A DNA stretch of 64,000 bases, from assembly GCF_035046485.1 (NCBI RefSeq), contig NC_085138.1, positions 272,409,694-272,473,693 of the forward strand. Reading direction: 5' to 3'. The stretch comes from Aedes albopictus (lineage: Eukaryota; Arthropoda; Insecta; Diptera; Culicidae). A model generated the notes under the pieces. It had not been told where the DNA came from, ran no database searches, and worked only from the letters and a program-made list of their open reading frames with translations. Every line of letters starts with the position of its first letter. Positions within the stretch are counted from its first letter, which is position 1. The translations under genes and the position numbers were made by a program. Positions 53,555 to 62,927 of the stretch are shown here, piece by piece.

Positions 53555-54309
53555 AAATAAATTAATAATGTCATTATTAATTTATTAAACCAGTATTTTG
53601 ATGCATCTTATGCTACCCAGGTTTGAGACGCATCTTTATATGCTTACGAAATATTTCGCAATAGGGAATATTTATACGTTGATCAACCAAATAGTTACTT
53701 TCACTTGATCTGTGAAAGATTATTTATCGACGCTATACCCGATCTTTTGTTAACAGGTCTTATCTCTCCCAAATATCCTAACACTCTGTGTGTTGAGAGG
53801 GAGAAATGACCCTTCTCTTCGACAATCTAGATGTGAACTCTATCTGATGAAGTTATTCTTCAAATGCGGTTAGCCGTGGTAAGTACCTGGTGCAATGAGG
53901 ATCCGGATTCTTGATTAAGTGCAAGCTGAAGAAAGAGTGATTTACTGAAAGACAAAATCGACGTGGGACAATTTAACAGAGACTATTTGGCTGTAGGACG
54001 AAATTTTCTGGTCGTAACGCAGGAGAAACGTTTCAAAAGCCCTGCTTCGCATCAGTGAGAATTTTTCATTTAACAGTTGTGAGATCTTGGATCGGTTGTG
54101 TTCCCAAAGTGCTATTACTTCCTGAAATGTTACGCTACTATCTACGGTGATGAGTTATGATGGACCAGTACACACACACTACCATACATCTGACTCCATC
54201 AGGTTCACTAAACTTGGACATTGACCTTGACTCAGACTGTGACTTTGACAAAAAACTATAACCTAAGACATAAATTAACTATTTTCGGTTTAATATTTAC
54301 GAAATTATC

Positions 54310-57246
54310 CTAATTTTCTGGTACGCCCGGTTTCAAATCTGAAGCGGAGAAAATCCCTAAGTTTTTTCCTGCTTCGTCCACAAGCTCATAAGAATTTGTG
54401 CCCCTTTTTGCCACAATGGTGCACGGTATATACGCAGGGCCCAACTTCGCATTGAATGAGTCCCCTGCGGAAGACTGCGCAAAACTTCGGCGATATACTT
54501 TCTGACCTACGGTGTAACTAGGTGCAGGTTGTCGAAATCGCAAATTGTAATTTCTTGTGCTTTTGTCGTAAGCTTTTTGTAAATTTTTAACAACCATTTC
54601 TTGGATTGTTCTGTCAATTTGTAATTTTCTCTCTAGTCTCTGAGCCCCCGAAGGTTCGCTAGTTACTACATCTAACCGATGATCGTCGCCACTAGCTACT
54701 ATTTCGTGCCCGAATAAGATTCTGTAAGGGGAAAACCCCGTTGACGAATGAATCGTGTTATTCAAGGTGAATTCAACGTCCGAAATCTTCGTGTCCCAAG
54801 TTCGTTGGTCGGTGCGCACATAAGTGCGAATACATGTTTCGATACTGCGATTCAACCGTTCTACAGGGTTGGCCTGGCTATGATGCCGGGCATTTGTCCA
54901 GTGAACAACCCTGTAGCGATCGAGGAATTCTTTGAATTTCTTGCTCAGAAATGTGCTCGCATTGTCGCTAATCAATATTTCGGGTACTGAATAGCGGCGA
55001 AACCATAGCTCTTCTAATGTCTTAATGACAAGCTCGGTGGCAATTTTCTTCATTGGGACCAACATAGTCCATTTCGAATAAATGTCCAGCATGACGAAGA
55101 GGTGACAATTGCCCCCTCGACTTCGTGGCAACGACTGTATGAAGTCAATAGCCAAAATTTGAAATGGCTTGGAGGTCAACCTTTGCTTACCCATTTCTGG
55201 GTGCTGGGAAGAAGACGAGGGCTTACACTCTTTACACGTTGCACAGCGTTCGACGTACTTGCGAACCGTGGTTGCCATTCTTGGCCAGTAAAACTTTTGC
55301 CTCATCTTCTCTAGCAGTTTTACGTATCCGATGTGAAGATTGCGCTCATGCTCTTCCTTCGTCACTCTCTCTCGGCTAGACTCGGGAATACACTGTTTCC
55401 ACTCGTATTTGTAGTCGAGAGTGTCAGTTTTATTGGGAACATATTTAAATAAGTGATCATCTTCTATGCGATAATCGAGGTGATCATCCGGAGTCTCTCG
55501 CACAGAATCCAACGTAGAGGAATACCATGCGTCCGCTTGAGTGTTGTCGACCTCGACCACTTCGACCGCACGAGAGAGTGCGTCGGGGATTACATTATCT
55601 TTTCCGCGCCTGTGTCTGATTTCCATGTCGAAGCCCTGCAAATCAATGCTCCAGCGACATAATCTTGACGACGTTCGCCACTTCCCATTCATAATATGGG
55701 TCAATGCCGAAGCATCAGTGACGACGACAAAATGAGTTCCCTCAATGTATGCCCTGAATTTGTCTATTGCTGAGAGGACGGCTAGGCCCTCCTTCTCAGA
55801 TGCTGCATAGTTTTGCTGAGCGGGAGATAACTTCTGAGAGAAGTAGGCTACCACCCGTTCACCATCCCCATGCTCTTGGGTGAGGATAGCTGCAATTGCG
55901 CTATCAGAAGCATCCGTTTGAATAACGAAAGGCAAGTTGAAATTAGGGTTGCATAGCACGGGAGCTGAAATTAGGCGGTCTTTAATGCTATTAAATGCCT
56001 GCTCAGCCACGTCTGACCACCTAATTGATTTTGGCTTGTTTCGTAGGAGATTAGTGAGCGGAGCGGTTAGCTCACTAAAATTGGAGATAAATCTCCTGTA
56101 ATAATTGGCCATGCCTAAAAAACGTCGCAGAGACCGAATCGACTTTGGCCTCTCGTAATTAATTATGGCCTCGATTCGCTCTGGATTTGGACGCAGACCT
56201 TCTCGCGAGATGATATAACCAAGATAGGGGAGCTCCTTGACACAGAACTTCGATTTATCTATATTGATAGACAAATTTGCATTTCGAAGTCGTCTTGCCA
56301 CTTCACGAAGCCTTTCGATGTGAGCTTCGAAGGTATTGCTGACGACTACAATGTCGTCAAGATAGACGAAGACATTGGGCTCTAATTCGCCGAAGCCCAA
56401 TACTTCGTCCATCAGTCGAGCAAGTGTTGCAGGACTGTTAACAAGCCCGAAGGGAAGACGGGTAAATTGAAAAAGTCCTCTGCCCAACACCGAAAAGGCC
56501 GTATACTTTCGCGAATTGGGATCAAGCGGTATTTGCAAGAACGCTTTAGACAAGTCGATCGTTGTTAAATATTTGCATGGTCCCAATCTGCTAAGTATAC
56601 GGTCCTGGTGTGGTAGAGGGTATGCGTCGCGCTTAGTTCGATCATTCAATCGTCGCGCATCCAAGCACAGGCGCACTTCGCCCGTTGGCTTCAAAACCGG
56701 AACTGTGCTTAGCGACCAGTCACTTTTACTACGTTCGATCACCTGCTGTGCTATCATTTTGTCCAATTCCCTGTTAATTTTGGCCTGAAGCTCTGGCGAC
56801 GTCGGGTAAGGGTTGATTCTTACAGGGGGAGAGTTGTTGTATTCCTCCTTCAACTCTATTTTGTGAGATATCATGTGAGTGATATTGAGTATTTCCCCTT
56901 CCACTGCAACCTTAAACATCCCTTTTACCTCCTCCAACCTGTCCAACTGTTCTTGTGACAACCCATCCTCCTGAATTTCATCAACATCGATATCGCTATC
57001 ATCAAAGTTCTCACCGTCACTCACTCTCTGATTTTGGACAACTGGTTCGAGATTGAACGCTCGCCAAAAGTCTTCGTATCCCAGAATCAGTCTGTGCTTG
57101 ACCTCGGGTGCAATCAAGGCAGCAATTATGTGTGTTTCTCCATTGAACGTAATTGGCAAGTTTACATAGCCTAGGATTGTGATTGGAGATCCAGAGGCCG
57201 TTTTCGCTAAGGTTGATGACTGAAAAACTTTCAGTCCCAGGCTTTC
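54310..57246 (-). CDS. pol: Ty3/gypsy pol: protease end, RT, RNase H, integrase
   Basis: 949 codons from the Met at 57159, with the frame open upstream to ~57246. Start: the C-terminal part of a retropepsin (ITILGYVNLPITFNG, HRLILGYEDFW), without the DSG/DTG active site. RT: WSLSTVPVLKPTGEVR, TTIDLSKAFLQIP, FGLVNSPATLARLMD, and VYLDDIVV (YLDD at 56353-56364, about residue 266). RNase H: QTDASDSAIAA (about residue 413) and TDASALTHI. Integrase: zinc region HERNLHIGY...CATCKEC (about 605-640), catalytic Asp in AIDFIQSLP, Asp in ISDNAST, Glu in NPVERLNRS. C-terminus SASDLKPGVPEN. The pol products copy the RNA and integrate the cDNA. All key RT, RNase H and integrase residues are present. Confidence 0.95.
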   Translation of the reverse strand, partial: ESLGLKVFQSSTLAKTASGSPITILGYVNLPITFNGETHIIAALIAPEVKHRLILGYEDFWRAFNLEPVVQNQRVSDGENFDDSDIDVDEIQEDGLSQEQLDRLEEVKGMFKVAVEGEILNITHMISHKIELKEEYNNSPPVRINPYPTSPELQAKINRELDKMIAQQVIERSKSDWSLSTVPVLKPTGEVRLCLDARRLNDRTKRDAYPLPHQDRILSRLGPCKYLTTIDLSKAFLQIPLDPNSRKYTAFSVLGRGLFQFTRLPFGLVNSPATLARLMDEVLGFGELEPNVFVYLDDIVVVSNTFEAHIERLREVARRLRNANLSINIDKSKFCVKELPYLGYIISREGLRPNPERIEAIINYERPKSIRSLRRFLGMANYYRRFISNFSELTAPLTNLLRNKPKSIRWSDVAEQAFNSIKDRLISAPVLCNPNFNLPFVIQTDASDSAIAAILTQEHGDGERVVAYFSQKLSPAQQNYAASEKEGLAVLSAIDKFRAYIEGTHFVVVTDASALTHIMNGKWRTSSRLCRWSIDLQGFDMEIRHRRGKDNVIPDALSRAVEVVEVDNTQADAWYSSTLDSVRETPDDHLDYRIEDDHLFKYVPNKTDTLDYKYEWKQCIPESSRERVTKEEHERNLHIGYVKLLEKMRQKFYWPRMATTVRKYVERCATCKECKPSSSSQHPEMGKQRLTSKPFQILAIDFIQSLPRSRGGNCHLFVMLDIYSKWTMLVPMKKIATELVIKTLEELWFRRYSVPEILISDNASTFLSKKFKEFLDRYRVVHWTNARHHSQANPVERLNRSIETCIRTYVRTDQRTWDTKISDVEFTLNNTIHSSTGFSPYRILFGHEIVASGDDHRLDVVTSEPSGAQRLERKLQIDRTIQEMVVKNLQKAYDKSTRNYNLRFRQPAPSYTVGQKVYRRSFAQSSAGDSFNAKLGPAYIPCTIVAKRGTNSYELVDEAGKNLGIFSASDLKPGVPEN

Positions 57247-57248
57247 AA

Positions 57249-57509
57249 TTAGATTTTCGAGTTTATAATCGTCATCTCCTCATTCGCTTCTCTCCAAGTC
57301 ACTGAGTGCACAACCGAATCCAATTCTCGTTCTTCACGCATGCGATCTTTCAACTTTCTTCTCTTCTTACTCTCATGTTCGTCCAAATCAAATAGAATGT
57401 TCCGTATCAGCAACTCATGCTCAACCTCGTCTACAGAGAGGTGAGATACATCCATATTCTTGTACAAGCTTTGCAAATCCATTTTAATGAATGTTGCACC
57501 AGTACTCAA
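57249..57509 (-). pseudogene. gag: Ty3/gypsy gag, N-terminal remnant
   Basis: 86 codons: SLYKNMDVSHLSVDEVEHEL, then FDLDEHESKKRRKLKDRMREE, matching the charged helical N-terminal region of Gag in several insect Ty3 elements (family memory). It ends with a stop just before the protease remnant. The capsid and Cys/His nucleocapsid regions and the protease active site are all missing, so one internal deletion of perhaps 1 kb or more joins gag and protease. The true ATG may be the first Met or the one in KMDLQSLY. Confidence 0.7.
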
Positions 57510-57853
57510 TTAAAAAAACCTATACTAGCACAAAATCTAATTAGAAATAGAGATTGATACCATGGAAGAGTCAAGACCCATTAAAAAAACTAATTCACAA
57601 TCTAACTCAACGAAATGCTCCCGGTATTTGGTTAACCATCCACAATAAATCTTCGCTTTTGAGAGGGTACGCGCACTAGTAAGCAGCACTATGATCATCA
57701 AAATGAGGCGAGAGATCCGGTATCGCACTAACCACCTTAACAATTCACCTTCTATAGCACCAAACAAAGCAGTTTGAGTTATCCCTGACCTTGGTTCCTA
57801 ACCTGACTCTGCTTTACTGTGAATTTGCGCTCTGATCAGTATTGTCGTTTTTA

Positions 57854-57864
57854 GTTGGGCGCCA
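57854..57864 (-). promoter_or_regulatory. Primer-binding site, tRNA-Lys type
   Basis: Minus-strand TGGCGCCCAAC, 2 bp downstream of the 5' LTR. It matches the first 11 bases of the tRNA-Lys(1,2)-type PBS used by several retroelements. Confidence 0.7.
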
Positions 57865-57866
57865 AT

Positions 57867-59062
57867 TGTTACTAGTGAACAATCCCTAGACGGAGTAATG
57901 CAGCCAGAAGGGCCTTATCACTCGTTATCCCCTGACTTCTGGTCACTGCCACGGAAGCCGTCTGGGGTGGGCTACACCCGCCTCTTTTCTCGGGGTCGGC
58001 TATCGACAATAGGTAATGAAGGGGCTGATCAGGACACAAATCACTTGAACACGGTTTTTCACTTTTTAAACGTTTATTACTTACGCTAGACTGTGTGGGT
58101 GTGTGTGGGTGTGGGGTGTGTTGGGCCGGCCTTCACTGGATCTGCTGGGTTGGACGAATGACGCCACGTGGCACAAATGACCCGGATGCTCGGGTTCCAC
58201 GGGTTCCCCGACTGTGGTTCTCGATGGGGCACAGGGTGATGGTAATGCTGACGCAGAGCTACTGCCGGCTCCGGACTATCGTCTGATATTCCGCCGGGCC
58301 ACCGTGGTGTGTAACGGCACACAGGGCAAGCAGCTACCGTCGAAGGTCACCCGGTAGATTGGGGTTAGACACAAACCAAATGGGTCCTATTTTTGGGTGA
58401 TGGAGGGTCTTAGGGGGCACTTGGGGGATTGTACAATGGATTTAATGATTACCTGAATCTTCTTGATGTAATGGCACACAGTTTATCCTTTTAACTTTAA
58501 CTTCAACTACGTTCAATGTGGTATAACCACTTCGATACTTAAAATCTTCACCGCTTTACTTTTAGGTGTTGTCTGCTCGAGCTCTCGAATAGAAAAGAAC
58601 TTCTCTTTATATTATCAACCCCGTTCACCCCTTTTTAGACCCCTCTAGCCAGTTTCTTCAAATTTCGAACTCCATTGTCCCATTCCAGTGCGAAATGTGT
58701 ATAGTGTACTAATGTGAGTGTATTACAAAATTTGTTCCCTGTCCTTTAAAGTGACCGTTTTTATGCAGAGTATTTTAGACCTCCTACCCCTCCTATCATT
58801 GATATTATTCATTCAGTGCATTCAAATTAGATTTAATTGATAATATGTACCATGAAATTATAGAAAATCTTATTGGAATGAGATAATTGTTTCTATTAGA
58901 TATCGAAGCCATACATTTATAGATTATAGATTAACATACATCCGTTCTAACCTAGCTATAATACAACAACGTTCACCACGAACAGTAGTATGGTGAGCTT
59001 CACTACCACTCACTCTCACTGCTTTGTCGGACTATATAGGGTAAATTGCCAGAATGGTAACA
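57867..59062 (-). mobile_element. Ty3/gypsy LTR (5' LTR of the minus-strand element)
   Basis: 1196 bp, same as 52341-53536. Followed by CCTT (59063-59066). Would hold the promoter of the element; no TATA assigned with confidence, though TATATAG occurs near its transcriptional 5' end (complement of 59032-59038). Confidence 0.95.
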
Positions 59063-59241
59063 CCTTCTCCCCCTATTTCCCCCCCGCTAGTGTTTATTTA
59101 CAAACTAGTTTATTAGGCTCATTGGAAAACCTTAGCGGAGCCGATATTTCATTTTAGTTGTCTACAATCTTTTTACAAAATATAATTTTTGTTAGTTTTT
59201 AAAGCTAAACAAACAAAAACAGTGTATTTTAAGGTTATTAC

Positions 59242-60150
59242 TCATAACTGAATTTTTGAATTCAAAATAAAATTGTTGATTATCTTCATCATCTCTATGT
59301 CCATTTGTCCAAGTACATCTCTCATGGGTTGCGGTGATCGGTTGTTTTGTTGGAGTTCTCGCAACATGTCGGGCCTTCTTCCTTCAAATTTCTCACATGT
59401 CCAAATGATGTGATCAATGTCTCCGTAATCCATGGCGCAGTCACAAACATTGGAGTTGACTATATTCACTCTGAAAAGAGATGCGTTTTGCGTATAATGG
59501 TTCGAAATCCGACGCGACATATTTTTAATGAATAGTCTGTTGCACTGTAAAGATGAAAACCACGAAGATAATCTTACGTTAGGTAAAATACTAAAGCAGT
59601 ATCTTCCAAATTCACTGCCGGACCAGGTTTCTTGCCAGGATGCTAATGAACTCTATCTGATAAGAGGGTAAAAATCTTCGGCCGCTGGAATATGGTGGTA
59701 TATTTCCCCATTATGCGAACCATGTTTGGCAAGAGCATCTGCTAATTCATTGCCCTCAATCCCAGAATGCGATGGAACCCACAAAAATGTTATACCATAT
59801 CGATCCCTAGTAAGACTAGCTACAACGTCTTTTATGTGTAAGACGATCAAATTAGTTTTTGCTGTTACTCTGATATTTTTCAGCGCTTCTAATGAGCTAA
59901 GGCTATCAGAGCAAATCAGATAATTTTGGGGAGATAGTGTTCTTATATAATCAACTGTGTATTTGATAGCTAACAATTCGGCTGTATAGATTGAACACGG
60001 TGTCTCTAACTGGTAACTTGCTTGATGGTGTGAACTGTAAACTCCGAATCCACAGCTATCTGCTTCCAGAGATCCATCAGTAAAAAACGTTTCATCTGCA
60101 TTGATAGTCGATAAAGTTTCCATATAGGATTGGTTTACCTGTACGGTTTC
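59242..60150 (-). pseudogene. I-clade LINE ORF2 end: RNase H and C-terminal Cys/His motif
   Basis: Continues ORF2 after a frameshift (ELGKLRETVQVNQSY leading into METLS). RNase H: FFTDGSLEADSCGFG (Asp), YTAELLAIKY (Glu), LICSDSLSS (Asp), FLWVPSHSGIEGNELADALAKHG (His, Asp). A TAG at 59653-59655 interrupts after FYPLIR. The same frame then continues (SSLASWQETW ... CNRLFIKNMSRRISNHY) to CDCAMDYGDIDHIIWTC and stops at 59242. The RNase H removes the RNA template strand in elements that carry it. Only two lesions separate this from an open frame. Confidence 0.88.
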
Positions 60151-62927
60151 GCGAAGTTTGCCAAGCTCTGAACTAGAGAAGTGTTGACATTCAATTTATA
60201 GGGCCGTGCCGGAACATCGTAATCGTAAAAGCTATCTAAGCAGGGGGAAGTTGGTATCACGAGACACTCTCTGTATGATCGAAGAAAATTTGACTGGGGG
60301 TGAATTCTGAACAGTTCATCTAATCGTAGCATCAGTTTTGAGGATGCTATGTGACTACTCGTTAAGAATCTGCAATTCAATTCAAAGAAACGAATGTTCA
60401 AAGGAAGCACCCCAGCCAGCACTTCATCAGACTGGGTGTGAGTAGAGTTCAACAAACCTAGACAAATTCTCAAACATCTGAATTGAATTCTTTCCAGTTT
60501 AATAAAATGTGACTTAGCTGTCATGTGAAAAACGAACGAGCCGTACTCAATCACCGATAAAATTGTTGTTTTATACAATTTTACCATATCCGTTGGGTGG
60601 GCACCCCACCATGTTCCCACTATAGTACGTAAAAAGTTTATTCGCCGTTGACATTTCCGTACAACATACTGAACATGAACTTTCCACGTACATTTAGAAT
60701 CAAACCATAAGCCTAGATACATATGCGAGAGACTCTGAGATAATTGGAGATCGTACATGTGAAATTTCACTGGTGACAACAGTCTTTTGTTAGAAAAAAT
60801 AACGAATTCCGTCTTTGAAGCAGAAAACTCCATCCCTAAGTCACTTGCCCACTTTGTGAGATTATTCAAACAAATCTGAAGAGGTCGCTCGGAAAATTTA
60901 ACATCCTTAGCAGAGGCCCACAAACATGCGTCGTCGGCGTATTGCACTAAGACACACCCGCTCTCGATACAATTGTCTATATCCCTGGTGTAAAGATTAT
61001 ACAACAAAGGACTGAGAGCCGAACCTTGGGTTAATCCCAGGTATGAGTTACGGACGTCTTTGATTTGAAAATTTTGATAAAAATGCATAACTTTAAACGA
61101 TAGTAGATTGAACAAGAACCCAGCTAATTGAGCTGGGATTCCAAGAACACACAACTTTTTACATAGCACGTCAATAAGAACTGAGTCATAAGCCCCTTTA
61201 ATATCAAGGAAAACGGCAGTTAAGGCTTGTTTGGATCGGAAAGCAATTTGAATATCTGCAGCTAATAACGCCTGGCAATCTCTTGTTCCCTTTGTTTGGC
61301 GGAAACCGTATTGTGTCGGGGAGATTACCTGATTTTTTTCGGCCCAAAATTCGAGTCGAACAAGTATCATCTTCTCCAAAACTTTTCGAGTGCACGAAAG
61401 CAAACCGATAGGGCGATAGGATTGTGATATACCGGGGTCCTTACCGGCTTTAAGGATCGCCACGACCCTCACGTCTTGCCAGGCAACTGGAATGGATTTG
61501 TTCTGAAATATCCAGTTATACGATCGGAGAAGAAGCTGTTTAGCGGGAGTGGGTAGGTTTTTCAGTAGGGAAAATTTGATTCCGTCCATTCCAGGTGAAG
61601 AATTATTACACGAAACTAAAGCATTTTCTAAATCAGTCAATCCAAAATCAGCGATGAGGTCAATTGCGGGAGTGTTATTATCAATGAATATTGGTTTTTC
61701 ATTTGGAACAAAGCAAGGGCTAACATTTTCAGCAAATTGATCGATCCAATTAGCATTGAAATCATGTGGATCTGCCGTGTTCGGATAGAAATTTCTCAAT
61801 CTACGTGCCGTCTGCCACAAAATTGGCATAGCAGTGTCCTTTGTAAGGGACTCTACAAACTGCTTCCAAAAGTTGCGTTTTTTAGTTTTGAGTATCATTT
61901 TGCTCTTTGCTTCTATTTTTTTATAGTTTAAAAAATCTTGTATTTGTCCCAGTTTCCTGAACTTTTTGAAAGCCTCCGATCGCTGTTTGACAATGTCTGA
62001 ACATTCTTTGTCCCACCAGATCGTAGGAGATCTAATTTTAGTTAATGAAGTAGGGATTGGTTTTGTTTGTGAGTTTTCGGCCGCCTTTAAAATCAGGTTT
62101 GTTAAAAATCCATGAAGATCTGCTTCCTCTACTAAACAGTTTTCAATTTCCATCGAGACAATTGATGCGTATTTTTTCCAATCAATGTTTTTGGTCAAAT
62201 CGTAAGAAATTGTTTGATTGCATTTGGATTTCGTACAGAACGTTATATGAATCGGTAGATGATCACTACCAGCAGGATCATTTACTACTGACCAGACACA
62301 ATTTAGAGAGAACCTTGATGAACACAATGAAATGTCGACTCTACTGTTGTGAAACGGGGGACATGCAATGCGTGTTATTTCTCCGGTATTCAACACCGAT
62401 AAGTGGAATTCGTCTACAACGTCGTAGATCATGTTCGCTCGAGCGTCATCTTTGTCTTCGCCCCATGCACAACCATGGGCATTAAAATCCCCTAGAATAA
62501 ATACTGGATGATGAAGATAGGTTACCAATCTTCTCAAAACACTTGGGTTCACATTCGCTGATGGAGAAACATAGACAGAAGCAATAACAAAAGATTGATT
62601 TTCAATTTCAATTTCAGCAGCAACGACTTCAATAGGACTCAGATTTGGTAGATCTATACGATGAAATGAATAGCAATTCTTTATCCCCAGCAAAACCCCT
62701 CCAGCTCGTATATCCCGATCAGATCGTAGAATATTGTAATGCGGGATATTGAAGTTTAATTCTGGCGTAAGGAAGGTTTCAGAGAGTGCGAAACAATCAA
62801 CATTGAGTTTGAGTAAGAAACATTTCAAATTTGCTATCTTTGGCAAAATGCTACGACAATTCCACTGGAACAGAGAAAACTTCTGATTTGGGAGTGAATT
62901 AGCCATCGATAGACACCAAGAGTCCAA
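60135..62927 (-). CDS. I-clade LINE ORF2: APE endonuclease + reverse transcriptase
   Basis: 930 codons. Endonuclease: FSLFQWNCRSI (Asn, about residue 22), FALSETFL (Glu), GGVLLGI, VIASVYVSP, FILGDFNAHG (Asp, Asn), and GSDHLPI (SDH, about 220-226). A linker with an I-type block (TIWWDKECSDIVKQR) follows. RT: SSPGMDGIKFSLLK, YRPIGLLSCTRKVLEKM, AVFLDIKGAYDSV, LTQGSALSPLLYNLY, and QYADDACLWA (YADD at 60930-60941, about residue 663). Either Met at 62927 or the later MANSLPNQ (62906) could be the start; the frame overlaps the end of ORF1 by up to 94 bp. All catalytic residues I can check are intact. Confidence 0.93.
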   Translation of the reverse strand: MDSWCLSMANSLPNQKFSLFQWNCRSILPKIANLKCFLLKLNVDCFALSETFLTPELNFNIPHYNILRSDRDIRAGGVLLGIKNCYSFHRIDLPNLSPIEVVAAEIEIENQSFVIASVYVSPSANVNPSVLRRLVTYLHHPVFILGDFNAHGCAWGEDKDDARANMIYDVVDEFHLSVLNTGEITRIACPPFHNSRVDISLCSSRFSLNCVWSVVNDPAGSDHLPIHITFCTKSKCNQTISYDLTKNIDWKKYASIVSMEIENCLVEEADLHGFLTNLILKAAENSQTKPIPTSLTKIRSPTIWWDKECSDIVKQRSEAFKKFRKLGQIQDFLNYKKIEAKSKMILKTKKRNFWKQFVESLTKDTAMPILWQTARRLRNFYPNTADPHDFNANWIDQFAENVSPCFVPNEKPIFIDNNTPAIDLIADFGLTDLENALVSCNNSSPGMDGIKFSLLKNLPTPAKQLLLRSYNWIFQNKSIPVAWQDVRVVAILKAGKDPGISQSYRPIGLLSCTRKVLEKMILVRLEFWAEKNQVISPTQYGFRQTKGTRDCQALLAADIQIAFRSKQALTAVFLDIKGAYDSVLIDVLCKKLCVLGIPAQLAGFLFNLLSFKVMHFYQNFQIKDVRNSYLGLTQGSALSPLLYNLYTRDIDNCIESGCVLVQYADDACLWASAKDVKFSERPLQICLNNLTKWASDLGMEFSASKTEFVIFSNKRLLSPVKFHMYDLQLSQSLSHMYLGLWFDSKCTWKVHVQYVVRKCQRRINFLRTIVGTWWGAHPTDMVKLYKTTILSVIEYGSFVFHMTAKSHFIKLERIQFRCLRICLGLLNSTHTQSDEVLAGVLPLNIRFFELNCRFLTSSHIASSKLMLRLDELFRIHPQSNFLRSYRECLVIPTSPCLDSFYDYDVPARPYKLNVNTSLVQSLANFAKPYR

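Larger units (their letters stand above)
52341..59062 (-). mobile_element. Ty3/gypsy LTR retrotransposon, gag/protease-deleted
   Basis: 6.7-kb element with two 1196-bp LTRs and a 4-bp target duplication CCTT (52337-52340, 59063-59066). Minus-strand order: LTR, primer-binding site, 86-codon gag start, protease end, RT, RNase H, integrase, polypurine tract, LTR. No env-like ORF between integrase and 3' LTR (about 770 bp). Identical LTRs point to a recent insertion. Loss of most of gag and of the protease active site means it would need helper proteins. Confidence 0.93.

Noticed and set aside
53555..54309. Possible env gene of the Ty3 element
   Set aside because: About 770 bp without any ORF of useful length or membrane-protein character.
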